From contig JBGAGP010000002.1 in the NCBI GenBank assembly GCA_044226685.1, positions 39,655 to 103,654 of the forward strand: DNA of 64,000 nt, given 5' to 3'. Shown in pieces: positions 15,952-24,745 of this stretch. A program made the position numbers and the translations under genes. The notes under the pieces are model-generated. The model worked only from the letters and a program-made list of their open reading frames with translations, did no database searches and was not told where the DNA came from. The stretch comes from Dongia_A sp044226685 (GTDB taxonomy: Bacteria > Pseudomonadota > Alphaproteobacteria > Dongiales > Dongiaceae). Within the stretch, counting starts at the first letter, position 1. The number at the start of each line of letters is the position of its first letter.

Positions 15952-17550
15952 TCAATAGCCGAGGGCGAGGCCGTCCTTGCGTGGCTCCGACCCGGCGATC
16001 AGCACGCCGCGCTTCCAGTCGATGGCGATGGCCTGGCCGCCGCCGAGCGGCTCCGCCGGATCGGCCGGGACGATGGCATGGCCGCGCTCCAGCAGCGCGC
16101 GGCGCAGGTCGTCGGGAATGCCGGATTCGACGGTCACCGCGCCTTCCTCGAAGAACAGGCGCGGGCAATCGAGGGCCGCCTGCGGGTCCATGCCGAAATC
16201 AAGCATGTTGCCCAGCACATGCACCTGGCCCACCGGCTGGTAGTGGCCGCCCATGACGCCGAAGGAGATCAGCGGCTTGCCGCCCTTGGTCACCATCGCC
16301 GGGATGATCGTGTGCAGCGAGCGCTTGCCAGGGCCGATGCAGTTCGGATGGCCGGGCTCGACCACGAAGCAGGCGCCGCGATTCTGCATCAGCACGCCGC
16401 TCTTCGGCGCCATGCGCGCGCTGCCGAAGCCCCAGTAGATCGAGTTGATGAAGCTGACGGCGGTGCGGTCCTTGTCGACCACGGTGAGATAGGTGGTGTC
16501 GGGATGTGGCATGGCCGGCGGCGGGGCCGCCATTGCGCGCCTGTGATCGATGCGCGCGGCCAGCGCCCTCGCATGGGCGGGAGAGAGCAGGCGCTTCACC
16601 GGCACTTTGGCGAAATCGGGATCGGCGATGTGGCGGTCGCGCTCGGCATAGGCGAGCTTGCCGGCCTCGATCTGCTGGTGGCAGCGCTCGGCCGAGAGCG
16701 GCCCGTCGCCGGCCGGCAGGGTGCCGAGGATGTTCAGCATCAGCAGCGCGGTCAGGCCCTGGCCCGGCGGCGGGCATTCCCAGACCTTGGCGCCGCGATA
16801 GGTGGTCGCGACGGGCGCGGCGTAATCGCCCTCGTGCCGGGCGAAATCCTCCAGGCGGTGCAGCCCGCCTTCGGCACGCAGGCGGCGCACCATGTCGGCC
16901 GCGATCCAGCCGCGATAGAACGGGTCCGGCCCATGCTTGGCGATGGCGGCGAGCGCCTTGGCGAGCGCCGGCAGGGCGATGCGGTCGCCGGCCTTCGGCG
17001 CCTGACCGCGCGGCAGCATGGTGGCGCGCGCGGCGCGGTCGGGGCGCATGCGGTCGGCGTCGCGGGCCCAGTCGCTCGCCACGCGCGGCGCCACGACGAA
17101 GCCCTTCTTGGCCAACTGGATCGCCGGCTGCAGCAGGCGGTCGATGCCGAGCTTGCCGTGATCCTCGGCGAGGCGGCACCAGGCCTCGACCGCGCCCGGC
17201 ACGGTGACGGCGTGGACGCTGTCCGGCGCGATGCGGCCGATGCCGCGATCGAGGAACCATTCCGCGCTCGCGGCCAGCGGCGCGCGGCCGGCGCCGTTAT
17301 AGGCAATGACCTTGTCGCGGCCCTTGGGCGCGATGAGCACGAAGCAATCGCCGCCGATGCCGGTCATCGCCGGCTCGATCACCGCCAGCGCCGCAGCGGC
17401 CGCGATTGCCGCATCGACGGCATTGCCGCCGGCGCGCAGGGTGTCGATGGCGATCAGCGTCGCCAAAGGGTGTGAGGTGGCGGCGGCGCCGCGCTCGGCA
17501 AGCACCGCCGAGCGGCGCGGTTGCTGGAAATCACGATGAAGGTCGAACAG
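15952..17550 (-). CDS. ggt: Gamma-glutamyltransferase family protein, possible CTG start
   Basis: Core protein of 517 aa if begun at the GTG at 17505, which would cut into the conserved N terminus. Fifteen codons upstream, at 17550, a CTG lies 6 nt after GGAG and gives FDLHRDFQQPRRSAV before LAERGAAATSHPLA, as homologues have. No ATG, GTG or TTG exists between 17505 and the in-frame TGA at 17584. Conserved features: GGNAVDAAIAAA, TGIGGDCF, and DTTYLTVVDKD, where the first Thr is the autocleavage/catalytic residue, then GLTALLMLN-like and GVMGGHYQP near the end. It cleaves gamma-glutamyl bonds such as in glutathione. No signal peptide is visible, which for this subfamily suggests a cytoplasmic or unclear location. 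Confidence 0.88.
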   Translation of the reverse strand: MFDLHRDFQQPRRSAVLAERGAAATSHPLATLIAIDTLRAGGNAVDAAIAAAAALAVIEPAMTGIGGDCFVLIAPKGRDKVIAYNGAGRAPLAASAEWFLDRGIGRIAPDSVHAVTVPGAVEAWCRLAEDHGKLGIDRLLQPAIQLAKKGFVVAPRVASDWARDADRMRPDRAARATMLPRGQAPKAGDRIALPALAKALAAIAKHGPDPFYRGWIAADMVRRLRAEGGLHRLEDFARHEGDYAAPVATTYRGAKVWECPPPGQGLTALLMLNILGTLPAGDGPLSAERCHQQIEAGKLAYAERDRHIADPDFAKVPVKRLLSPAHARALAARIDHRRAMAAPPPAMPHPDTTYLTVVDKDRTAVSFINSIYWGFGSARMAPKSGVLMQNRGACFVVEPGHPNCIGPGKRSLHTIIPAMVTKGGKPLISFGVMGGHYQPVGQVHVLGNMLDFGMDPQAALDCPRLFFEEGAVTVESGIPDDLRRALLERGHAIVPADPAEPLGGGQAIAIDWKRGVLIAGSEPRKDGLALGY

Positions 17551-17583
17551 GGCGGGCTCCAGGATTTTGGCGGGATCGGAAGA

Positions 17584-18798
17584 TCAGGGCTGGACCGGTG
17601 CCGGCCCCGCGCCGCTCAGCGTGTAGGGGCCGCCAAGCGCCGGGTCGACGGTGTAGGACACCGCCGTGTCGATCTGATTCGGTCCGATGGAATAATCGAC
17701 AGTGATGAAATCGTCGACTGCGGAATCGATGACGAAGCCGCTCTCATGCAGATTGTCGAAACCCTGGGTGAAGGGATCGTGCAGCAGCGGGAAGGTGCCG
17801 CTGAAGGTGCCCGGCGTGCCGGTGGCGAAGACGCTGATCAAGCCGCTGAACTCACGGCTGCCCAGGTCGAGCGTGTAGTTGACGTCGTAATCGGCGATGA
17901 AGCCGCCGGGGCCGGTCAGCGGGATGTCGTCGGCGAAATAGGTGAGCTGCCCGCTCGGCAGGTTGGTGGTCGATTCGAAGCCGACCGTCTGCGCCGGGTC
18001 GGTGCTGTCGTAGATGTCGCCGAGATCGCCGGAGAACGGCCCGCCATCGGCGGTGGGCTGGCCGGAGGCGTCGACCAGTTCGGCGCCGCCCAGATAGTCG
18101 CCGCCGCCGCCGCCGGTCAGTGGATCGAACAGCCGCGTCAGCTTGGCCGCCGAATCGTCTTCCAGCGGCGCCGGGTCGGTGATCGAGCCGTCGGGGCGGA
18201 TCAACACGAAGAAGCCGGCGCGCTTCAGGATCTTGGTTTCCTTCGCGGTGCTGATCACGATCTGGCTCGGCTTCTTGCCGGCGGAGTTGCGGTCGCCGGT
18301 GCCGCTGAGCGCCACGATGCAGCCGCTGGCGTCGCAATTGCCCTGGGTCGTGGTGCCGCGGATGGTGAGCACGGCATTGGGCAGGGTCAGCTTGGTCCCG
18401 TCGGGATTGGCGCGGGCGACGCCGCCGGTGATCAGGCGGAAGGCGCCTTCCTTCACCGAGGCGGCGAGGGAGGCGCCGCCGGAGGCGGGGTCGTAGACGA
18501 ACTCGTCGATCACCAGGGACGCATTCTCGCCCATGGTGATCGCGGTCTGGTCCAGCAGCATGATCTGCAGGCGCGACTGGGCATGGGTGTTGACCGCGTC
18601 GCCCATGACGATGCCCTGGCCGCTGGCGACCTGGTCGACGGTCTCGTTGCGGGCGGGCGATTGCAGCGCCACTTGCCCCTGCACCGCGCCCGCGACTCCG
18701 GCGGGGTCGCCCAGCGCGGCGAAGGCGGCCGGCGCGCCGACCGACGCGGCCACGGCCGCCACCGCAAATCCGGATGCAATCCTGCGCGAGCGTGTCAT
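17584..18798 (-). CDS. FecR-domain exported protein
   Basis: 404 aa from the ATG at 18798 (GGAAAGAG upstream). A Sec signal peptide (RRIASGFAVAAVAASVGAPAAFA) has no lipobox cysteine. A FecR/sugar-binding-type domain covers about residues 35-190: QGQVALQSPARNETV, QIMLLDQTAITMGENASLVIDEFVYDP, GAFRLITGG, VLTIRGTTTQGNCD. The C-terminal 170 residues are beta-rich and Gly/Asp-rich (TYFADDIPLTGPGGFIADY, REFSGLISVFATGTPGTFSG) and may form a barrel or sandwich. The molecule is probably periplasmic or secreted. In the same neighbourhood lies a Slam-like outer-membrane protein (20977), suggesting it as a possible cargo. The function is not known. Confidence 0.75.
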   Translation of the reverse strand: MTRSRRIASGFAVAAVAASVGAPAAFAALGDPAGVAGAVQGQVALQSPARNETVDQVASGQGIVMGDAVNTHAQSRLQIMLLDQTAITMGENASLVIDEFVYDPASGGASLAASVKEGAFRLITGGVARANPDGTKLTLPNAVLTIRGTTTQGNCDASGCIVALSGTGDRNSAGKKPSQIVISTAKETKILKRAGFFVLIRPDGSITDPAPLEDDSAAKLTRLFDPLTGGGGGDYLGGAELVDASGQPTADGGPFSGDLGDIYDSTDPAQTVGFESTTNLPSGQLTYFADDIPLTGPGGFIADYDVNYTLDLGSREFSGLISVFATGTPGTFSGTFPLLHDPFTQGFDNLHESGFVIDSAVDDFITVDYSIGPNQIDTAVSYTVDPALGGPYTLSGAGPAPVQP

Positions 18799-19009
18799 CT
18801 GGCTCTTTCCCCGCAGCGGCCGCGCTCGGGCGGCCCGTGGCGGTAGTTGAGCCATGAAACCGCCATCCTGGCAAGTCCGGCAGGCCACGCGGCTCCCATG
18901 CACGGGCGCCGGACGGCGATGCAAGCCTGCGTTGCACCGGGTGGACGCGGTGGGATAGGGTTGTCGCATCGATGCGCAGTGGGGCGCAGCGCTTTCGCGG
19001 CGGGGGAAC

Positions 19010-20959
19010 ATGCGCGGCAGCCGATGGGTTGGGATACTGGCGGTGGCGCTGGGGCTTATGGGCGCGCCCTTCGCGGCGGCGCGTGCCGAATCCGGCGTGC
19101 CGATCGACCTCAAATCGGTCATCTCCAAGCTCGGCGGGCAACCCTGCCCGAGCGGCAACCTCACCTGCGTCTCGCTGGAGATGCCGGTCGATCATCGCGC
19201 CAACGACCCGAGCGCGAAGCTCAAGATCACCTTCGCGGTCAGCTTCGCCAGCGTGGAGAGCAAGGGCATCCTGTTCTACGTCGTCGGCGGACCCGGCGGC
19301 AGCGGCCTCGGCCTCGCCGACGACTATCTCTCCGCCTTCGACGAGCGGCTGACCCAGAACATGGACATCGTGTTCTTCGACCAGCGCGGCATCGGCCCCG
19401 ATCATGGGCTGGAGTGCCCCAAGGCGCAGGGCGTGTTCGATTCGGCCGAGCTGTCGGTGGCCGATGCCGATGGCAGCATCGCCGCGGCGAAGCGCTTCGC
19501 CGAGGATTGCGTGGCGGAACTGAAATCGCGCGACCTGCTGCCCTTTGTCGATACCGAGCAGGCGATCCGCGACCTGGAGCAGTTCCGCCTGGCGATCGGC
19601 GATCCCAAGGTGTGGATCTATGGCGAGAGCTACGGCACCCAGTTCGCCCAGCAATACGCCGCCGCGTTTCCTGCCGCGGTCAAGGGCGTCATCGTCGATG
19701 GCGTGGTCGACCTCACGCTGAGCTTCGGCGGCTACTATGCCGCCTATACCGAGGGCGCCGAACGCATCCTGGCCCGCGTGCTGGCCTCCTGCGGCGAGGT
19801 GCCGGGCTGCCGCGACGACATGCGGGGCGACGCGGCCAAGGTCTATGACGACCTCGCGGCGCAGCTGGCAAAGGGCCCGATCGAGATCGATTTCCCGATG
19901 GGCGACGGCAGCATCGCCAAGCGCAAGCTCACCTCCGGCATGCTCGACGCCAATGCCTTCTATGCGCTGTACGGGCCGGATGATCGCGCGGGATTCCTGC
20001 GCGCGCTCGCCGCCGCGTCGCGCGGCCAGCTGTTGCCGATGCTGCGGCTCGGCTATTCCAACCTGGCGCTCGACCCGGCGACCGAGCTGGGCACGCCCGA
20101 CCCCTCCTGGTTCGGCGCCGCCTACTACGCCATCACCTGCACCGACTACGCGGAAGGCGGCGAGGACCACGACGCCACCGCGCGGCAGATCATGGCCGAT
20201 GCCGCGGCGGAGGCGCCGCGCGCGCCGCGCCTGCTCCGCTCGTTCTATGCCGAGCGTCTGGCCTGCGCCTATTGGCCCCGGCGCGGACCGGTGCAGCGCC
20301 CGGCGCCCTTCGCCGGCGGCGACTATCCGACCCTGATCCTCAACGCCGACACCGACCCGATCACCCCGATCTCGATGTCCTACGCGGTGATGGACCACGC
20401 GAAGAACGGTTACCTGGTGGCGATGGAAGGCGGCCCGCACGTGATCTGGGGACGCGGGCTGAGCTGCCCGGACGAAATCGTCTATTCGCTCTTGTTTGAC
20501 GGCACCTTGCCGGAGGCGAAGGAGCAGATCTGCAGCCAGTCCTTCATCGGCGCCTATGAGCGGCTGACCATGACGCGGCCGGGCGATGCCGCCGATCCCT
20601 ACACGTTGGCCCGCGCGCTGGAGACCGAGATCAACGAATCGCCGCCGCTCTACAACTGGGACGGCGGGGATTCGCTGGCCGTCGGCTGCGACCACGGCGG
20701 CACGGTGGAGATCAGCGCGGCGGAGGAGGGCACCGCCTATGCCTTCAGCAAATGCGCCTGGTGGCCGGGGATCGTGCTCGACGGCACCGGCATCTCGATC
20801 GAGGAGGGCGCGGAGAATGTCGGCCTCACCCTCGACCTCGCGATTTCGGGCGATCACCAGGGCCAGATCACCTATCGCCACAACACCGCGACCGACGCGA
20901 TGACCCTCAACGGCACCTATGACGGCAAGGTGGTGGCGACGCCGCGGCCGCTGCCCTAG
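19010..20959 (+). CDS. Secreted alpha/beta hydrolase, S33 tripeptidyl-aminopeptidase-like
   Basis: 649 aa with a Sec signal peptide (cleavage after AARA, near residue 26). The alpha/beta hydrolase core shows VVGGPGGSG (oxyanion region), DIVFFDQRGIG and the nucleophile elbow GESYGT (Ser207). The TAP-type C-terminal lid ends with YPTLILNADTDPITP (Asp) and a late His in GGPHVIWG. These match the S33 peptidases that remove N-terminal tripeptides or prolyl peptides. The final 110 residues after the hydrolase are an extra beta-rich part of unknown role. GGGGGAAC precedes the ATG. It is divergent from the FecR-domain gene and convergent with the TPR-barrel gene (17 nt apart). Confidence 0.82.
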   Translation: MRGSRWVGILAVALGLMGAPFAAARAESGVPIDLKSVISKLGGQPCPSGNLTCVSLEMPVDHRANDPSAKLKITFAVSFASVESKGILFYVVGGPGGSGLGLADDYLSAFDERLTQNMDIVFFDQRGIGPDHGLECPKAQGVFDSAELSVADADGSIAAAKRFAEDCVAELKSRDLLPFVDTEQAIRDLEQFRLAIGDPKVWIYGESYGTQFAQQYAAAFPAAVKGVIVDGVVDLTLSFGGYYAAYTEGAERILARVLASCGEVPGCRDDMRGDAAKVYDDLAAQLAKGPIEIDFPMGDGSIAKRKLTSGMLDANAFYALYGPDDRAGFLRALAAASRGQLLPMLRLGYSNLALDPATELGTPDPSWFGAAYYAITCTDYAEGGEDHDATARQIMADAAAEAPRAPRLLRSFYAERLACAYWPRRGPVQRPAPFAGGDYPTLILNADTDPITPISMSYAVMDHAKNGYLVAMEGGPHVIWGRGLSCPDEIVYSLLFDGTLPEAKEQICSQSFIGAYERLTMTRPGDAADPYTLARALETEINESPPLYNWDGGDSLAVGCDHGGTVEISAAEEGTAYAFSKCAWWPGIVLDGTGISIEEGAENVGLTLDLAISGDHQGQITYRHNTATDAMTLNGTYDGKVVATPRPLP

Positions 20960-20976
20960 ACGCTGGAATTCGGGCG

Positions 20977-22308
20977 CTAGAACTCGAATCTCTTGCTGAC
21001 GCTGAGGCCGGCGCGGATGTTCTCGAACTCGTTCAGCTCGCGGTTGGAATCCTGCAGGTAGTATTCGCCGTAGGCGGACATCAGCAGGCCGTCGAGAAAG
21101 CCGCTCTGCTCGGCGCCGAACATGGTGGCGACCGGCACGCCCAGGGTCAGCCTGCCGCGATAGATGATGTCCTCGCGGTCGTCGCCGACGAAAAGCGGGT
21201 CGAGCGCGTCGTAGCGATCCCATTCCGCCGACAGGTTGGTCACCAGGAAGATGCCGCGGTGGATCAGCCAGACATGATCGATGTTGAGCCGGTCGCCGTC
21301 GAAGCTCTCGAACTCCGTCGTCGCGTCGAAGCGGCGATGGGTGTAGGTGAAGGTCAGCTTGTGGTCGCTGCCGATATACCAGTCGACGCCCATCCGGCCG
21401 TTGACGTCGAGGCCGCTCTGGTCGTCGGCGTTGGGGTAGTTGTCGGTCAGGTGGTAGTCATAGTCGCCGAGCGCGAAGGCGGCGAACAGGTTCACCGGGT
21501 CGTTGACGCGCCAGTCATAGCGCGCCTCGGCCTGGAACAGGTCGAGATAGCTTTCCTCGCCCAGCCATAGATGCGTGTAGGTGACGCTCGGCGTCACGAA
21601 CAGTTCGCCGATCTCGAGGCGGATGCCGGCCTGGGCGCCGACGCTCTGGGTGTCGAAATCGTCGAGCTTGAACTGGTCGCCGTCATAGACGGTGGCGCTG
21701 GCGAACAGCATGTTGCGATCCTGTCCCGACAGGTCGTGCTCGACCGAGATCTTGGCCAGGGCCTGGATCGAATGGTCATCGTCCGTCGGCGCGGCGTTGG
21801 TCAGGTCGAAATCGCCCAGCACCGTGCGCACCTTGTTGGCATTGTTGGAACCGGCGCGGTTGGTGTCGAACTGGTAGCCGAGGCTGACCAGGGCGGTGAA
21901 GCGGGTGGTCTTCGATTGCTGGTCGATCTCGGCGGCATAGCGCTCGATACTGGTCTTCAGCCGCGGATCGAGTTCCAGTTGCAGCAGCTGCGCGAATTCC
22001 TCCTTGGCCTCGCGCAGGTTGCCCAGGCGATAGAGCACGATGGCGCGCAAGGCCCGGATGTTGGGCTCGCCGGGCGCCAGCAGGATGAGGCGGTCCAGCG
22101 TCGCCGAGGCGCCGAGCAGGTCGCCATCGCCGATCTGCTTCAGCGCATAGCGGTAGGACAGCATCGGATCGTCGGGGTTTTCCAGGACCTGGTCGTAGGT
22201 CACGTCCCCCGACTCCGGCAGCTCCTGGGCCAGGACCGGCGCGGCCAGCACGGCAAGCAGGGCGATCAGGCCGGGGATGCTTGCAACCCGGCCGGGTGAT
22301 CCGCTCAT
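20977..22308 (-). CDS. TPR plus outer-membrane beta-barrel protein, surface lipoprotein assembly modifier (Slam)-like
   Basis: 443 aa from the ATG at 22308, with GGAAGG upstream. A signal peptide ends near VLAQ. Residues 30-145 are TPR-like helices (YRYALKQIGDGDLLGASATLDRLI, IVLYRLGNLREAKEEFAQLL). The remaining 295 residues show alternating, aromatic-rich strands (YQFDTNRAG, TYTHLWLGEESY, HKLTFTYTHRRFD) and the last residue is Phe in SKRFEF, the classic end of outer-membrane barrels. TPR followed by a barrel is the plan of Slam/DUF560 proteins of type XI secretion. Assignment rests on architecture, not on a search. A plain porin-like barrel with TPR is the alternative. Confidence 0.65.
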   Translation of the reverse strand: MSGSPGRVASIPGLIALLAVLAAPVLAQELPESGDVTYDQVLENPDDPMLSYRYALKQIGDGDLLGASATLDRLILLAPGEPNIRALRAIVLYRLGNLREAKEEFAQLLQLELDPRLKTSIERYAAEIDQQSKTTRFTALVSLGYQFDTNRAGSNNANKVRTVLGDFDLTNAAPTDDDHSIQALAKISVEHDLSGQDRNMLFASATVYDGDQFKLDDFDTQSVGAQAGIRLEIGELFVTPSVTYTHLWLGEESYLDLFQAEARYDWRVNDPVNLFAAFALGDYDYHLTDNYPNADDQSGLDVNGRMGVDWYIGSDHKLTFTYTHRRFDATTEFESFDGDRLNIDHVWLIHRGIFLVTNLSAEWDRYDALDPLFVGDDREDIIYRGRLTLGVPVATMFGAEQSGFLDGLLMSAYGEYYLQDSNRELNEFENIRAGLSVSKRFEF

Positions 22309-22507
22309 GCGCAACCTTCCCCCGTTGATTGCGTTCCGGCGCGCGGCCGGTCCCCACCCGCGCGGCCATTCAGACTCGGCATTATAAGTGCCGGCGGGCG
22401 AGCGACAATCCGGAATTACCGCATGGCCCGCGGGGCTTTTCTCGAAACGCACACGCGGCGGCGCAATCAGGCTAGCGCGCGGGTCCGGGATTGGTCACCT
22501 TGCGCCC

Positions 22508-22533
22508 GACAACAGACCCCGACAACAGACCCC
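22508..22533. repeat. 13-bp direct repeat before the hydantoinase-type gene
   Basis: GACAACAGACCCC occurs twice head to tail at 22508-22520 and 22521-22533, followed by a degenerate CGCAACAGA. It is in the leader region, just before the GGGAG ribosome-binding site. Confidence 0.6.
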
Positions 22534-22554
22534 CGCAACAGATGGGAGTTGGCC

Positions 22555-24576
22555 TTGGCGATCCTGCTCGGCCTTGATACCGGCGGAACCTACACCGATG
22601 CGGTGCTGTTCGACCCGGCGCGGGCCGGCGATGGCGTGCTGGCCAAGGCGAAGTCGCTGACCACCAAGCATGACCTTGCCATCGGATTGACCGGCGCGGT
22701 CGAGGCGATCCTGCCGCACCTGCCGGAAGGCCGCGGCATCGCCGACATCGCCATGGTGTCGATCTCCACCACGCTCGCCACCAACGCCATCGTCGAGAAG
22801 CACGGCGCGCCGATCTGCCTGATCCTGATGGGCTACGATGCCAAGGCGCTGGAGCGCGCCGGGCTGCGCCAGGCCATGGGCGGCGACCCAGTGGTGATGG
22901 TGGCCGGCGGCCACAAGCCGACCGGCGAGGCGCAGGCGCCACTGGATACGGAAGCCTTGCGCGCCGCCATCGCCGAGCATGCACCCAAGGTCGCGGCCTT
23001 CGCCGTCAGCGGCTATTTCTCGGTGCGCAATCCCGCGCATGAGATCGCCGCGCGGCAGCTCATACATGACCTCACCGGCAAGCCGGTCACCTGCGGGCAC
23101 GAGCTGACCTCGAAGCTGGATGCGCCGCGCCGCGCGCTGACCGCGGCGCTCAACGCGCGGCTGATCCCGCAACTGCAGCAGCTGATCCAGGCGGTCGAGG
23201 GCTTGCTGGCGCGCAAGGGCATCAAGGCGCCGCTGATGGTGGTGAAGGGCGACGGCTCGCTGATCAAGGCCGAGCTGGCGCTGACCTGCCCGGTGGAAAC
23301 GATCCTCTCCGGCCCGGCGGCGAGCCTGGTGGGCGCGCGACACCTCTCGGAGGAGAACGACATCTTCGTCTCCGACATGGGCGGCACCACCACCGACATC
23401 GCCATGCTGCGCGAAGGCCGCCCGGTGCTGAACAAGGAAGGCGCCACGGTGGGCGGCTGGAAGACCATGGTGGAAGCCGTCGCCGTCCACACCTATGGCC
23501 TGGGCGGCGACAGCGAAGTGCGCGTAGACGATCACCTGGGATTCATGGTGGGGCCGCGCCGTGCCGTGCCTTTGAGCCTGCTGGCGACGCAATTTCCGGC
23601 GATCGTGAACGCGCTGCGCGCGCAGCTGGCGAGCGAGGACATGGTGCCCTATCGCGGGCAGTTCGCCCTGCGCCAGCGGCCGCTCGATGCCGGGCTGTCG
23701 AGCCTCAGTGCCGGCCAGCTGGAATTGTGGGAGAAGCTCGCGAATGGTCCCGTGGCGCTGGCTGACCTGCTCTACAGCCCCGCCATGCAGCGCCACCTGG
23801 GCCGCCTGGTCGATCGCGGCCTGGTAGCGATCAGCGGCCTCACGCCCAGCGACGCGGCGCATGTGCTGGGCCTGTTGTCGCACTGGCACGGCGAAGCGGC
23901 GGAGCTCGGCGCCAGGCTGTTCCTGAGGAAGCCGCCGGTCGGCGCGTGGAAGCCGCCCATCTCGCACGACCAGCTCTGCCGCGACATCGTCGAGCAGGTG
24001 GTGCGCCAGTCGGGCGAGGTGATCCTCGATGCCGCGATCCGCGAGACCAGTGGCATCGACCCGCATCACTGGGGCCAGTTGGGCCGCGACCTGATCCGGC
24101 GCTCGCTTTCCGCCGCGCAGCCGGCGGAGGCGCTGATCGAGGCGACCGTGCGGCTGACGGCGCCGCTGGCGGCGATCGGTGCGCCGGTCGGCAGCTATTA
24201 TCCGGAGATCGCGAGGCGGCTGAAGACGCGCCTGGTCATCCCGCCGCATGCCGATGTCTGCAACGCGGTCGGCGCCGTCGCCGGCGGCGTGCTGCAGCGC
24301 GCCAACGCCATCATCACCCAGCCGCAGGAGGGCGTGTTCCGCACCCATCTCTCCACCGGCATCCAGGACTTCATCGATCTCGAAGTGGCGGCGGCGCATT
24401 GCGAGACGGTGGTGCGGGGCGAGGCCATGGCGCTGGCCCAGCGCGCCGGGGCGGTCGACATCCAGATCAAGAGCGAGCGCGCCGACAAGGTGTTCGAGGA
24501 GCCGACGGGGCTCAGGATCTTCATCGAATCCACCATATCCGCCACCGCCTTCGGCCGCCCGGGCATGGCGCACTAG
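22555..24576 (+). CDS. Hydantoinase A/5-oxoprolinase-family ATP-dependent amidohydrolase-type protein
   Basis: 673 aa, TTG start at 22555 with GGGAG six nt upstream. The N terminus LLGLDTGGTYTDAVLFD is the phosphate-binding motif of the Hydant_A_N/ASKHA fold, followed by ISTTLATNAIVE, VKGDGSLIKAELA, SGPAASLVGARHL and VSDMGGTTTDIAML, all typical of HyuA. The C-terminal third (after residue 330) is less familiar. Known members open hydantoins or 5-oxoproline, or carboxylate acetone and acetophenone, normally with a HyuB partner. No HyuB partner is found here, so the substrate is open. A link with the nearby ggt through 5-oxoproline is possible but unproven. Confidence 0.85.
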   Translation: MAILLGLDTGGTYTDAVLFDPARAGDGVLAKAKSLTTKHDLAIGLTGAVEAILPHLPEGRGIADIAMVSISTTLATNAIVEKHGAPICLILMGYDAKALERAGLRQAMGGDPVVMVAGGHKPTGEAQAPLDTEALRAAIAEHAPKVAAFAVSGYFSVRNPAHEIAARQLIHDLTGKPVTCGHELTSKLDAPRRALTAALNARLIPQLQQLIQAVEGLLARKGIKAPLMVVKGDGSLIKAELALTCPVETILSGPAASLVGARHLSEENDIFVSDMGGTTTDIAMLREGRPVLNKEGATVGGWKTMVEAVAVHTYGLGGDSEVRVDDHLGFMVGPRRAVPLSLLATQFPAIVNALRAQLASEDMVPYRGQFALRQRPLDAGLSSLSAGQLELWEKLANGPVALADLLYSPAMQRHLGRLVDRGLVAISGLTPSDAAHVLGLLSHWHGEAAELGARLFLRKPPVGAWKPPISHDQLCRDIVEQVVRQSGEVILDAAIRETSGIDPHHWGQLGRDLIRRSLSAAQPAEALIEATVRLTAPLAAIGAPVGSYYPEIARRLKTRLVIPPHADVCNAVGAVAGGVLQRANAIITQPQEGVFRTHLSTGIQDFIDLEVAAAHCETVVRGEAMALAQRAGAVDIQIKSERADKVFEEPTGLRIFIESTISATAFGRPGMAH

Positions 24577-24643
24577 ACTTCGGCCTGGTGCCCGAATCCT
24601 GTGACACGCCGCACATGCAGGGCAGATGCCCATATCCCGCTCG

Positions 24644-24672
24644 GTGACATTTCGGTAACGCCTCCCTATTAT
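24644..24672 (+). promoter_or_regulatory. Predicted sigma-70-type promoter of the L,D-transpeptidase operon
   Basis: GTGACA (24644-24649) and TATTAT (24667-24672) differ from consensus by one base each and are 17 nt apart. They precede the ldt start by about 74 nt. Confidence 0.6.
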
Positions 24673-24745
24673 TTAAGAACTGCCCCGCAACGTTCGGGAT
24701 ATCCGGACGTTTCGCCAATGCAGCAACAAGTTAACGGCGGTCGCG

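Noticed and set aside
17505..17550. Fusion of the FecR-domain gene and ggt
   Set aside because: They share a frame, but a TGA at 17584 separates them and each has complete domains, so they are separate genes.
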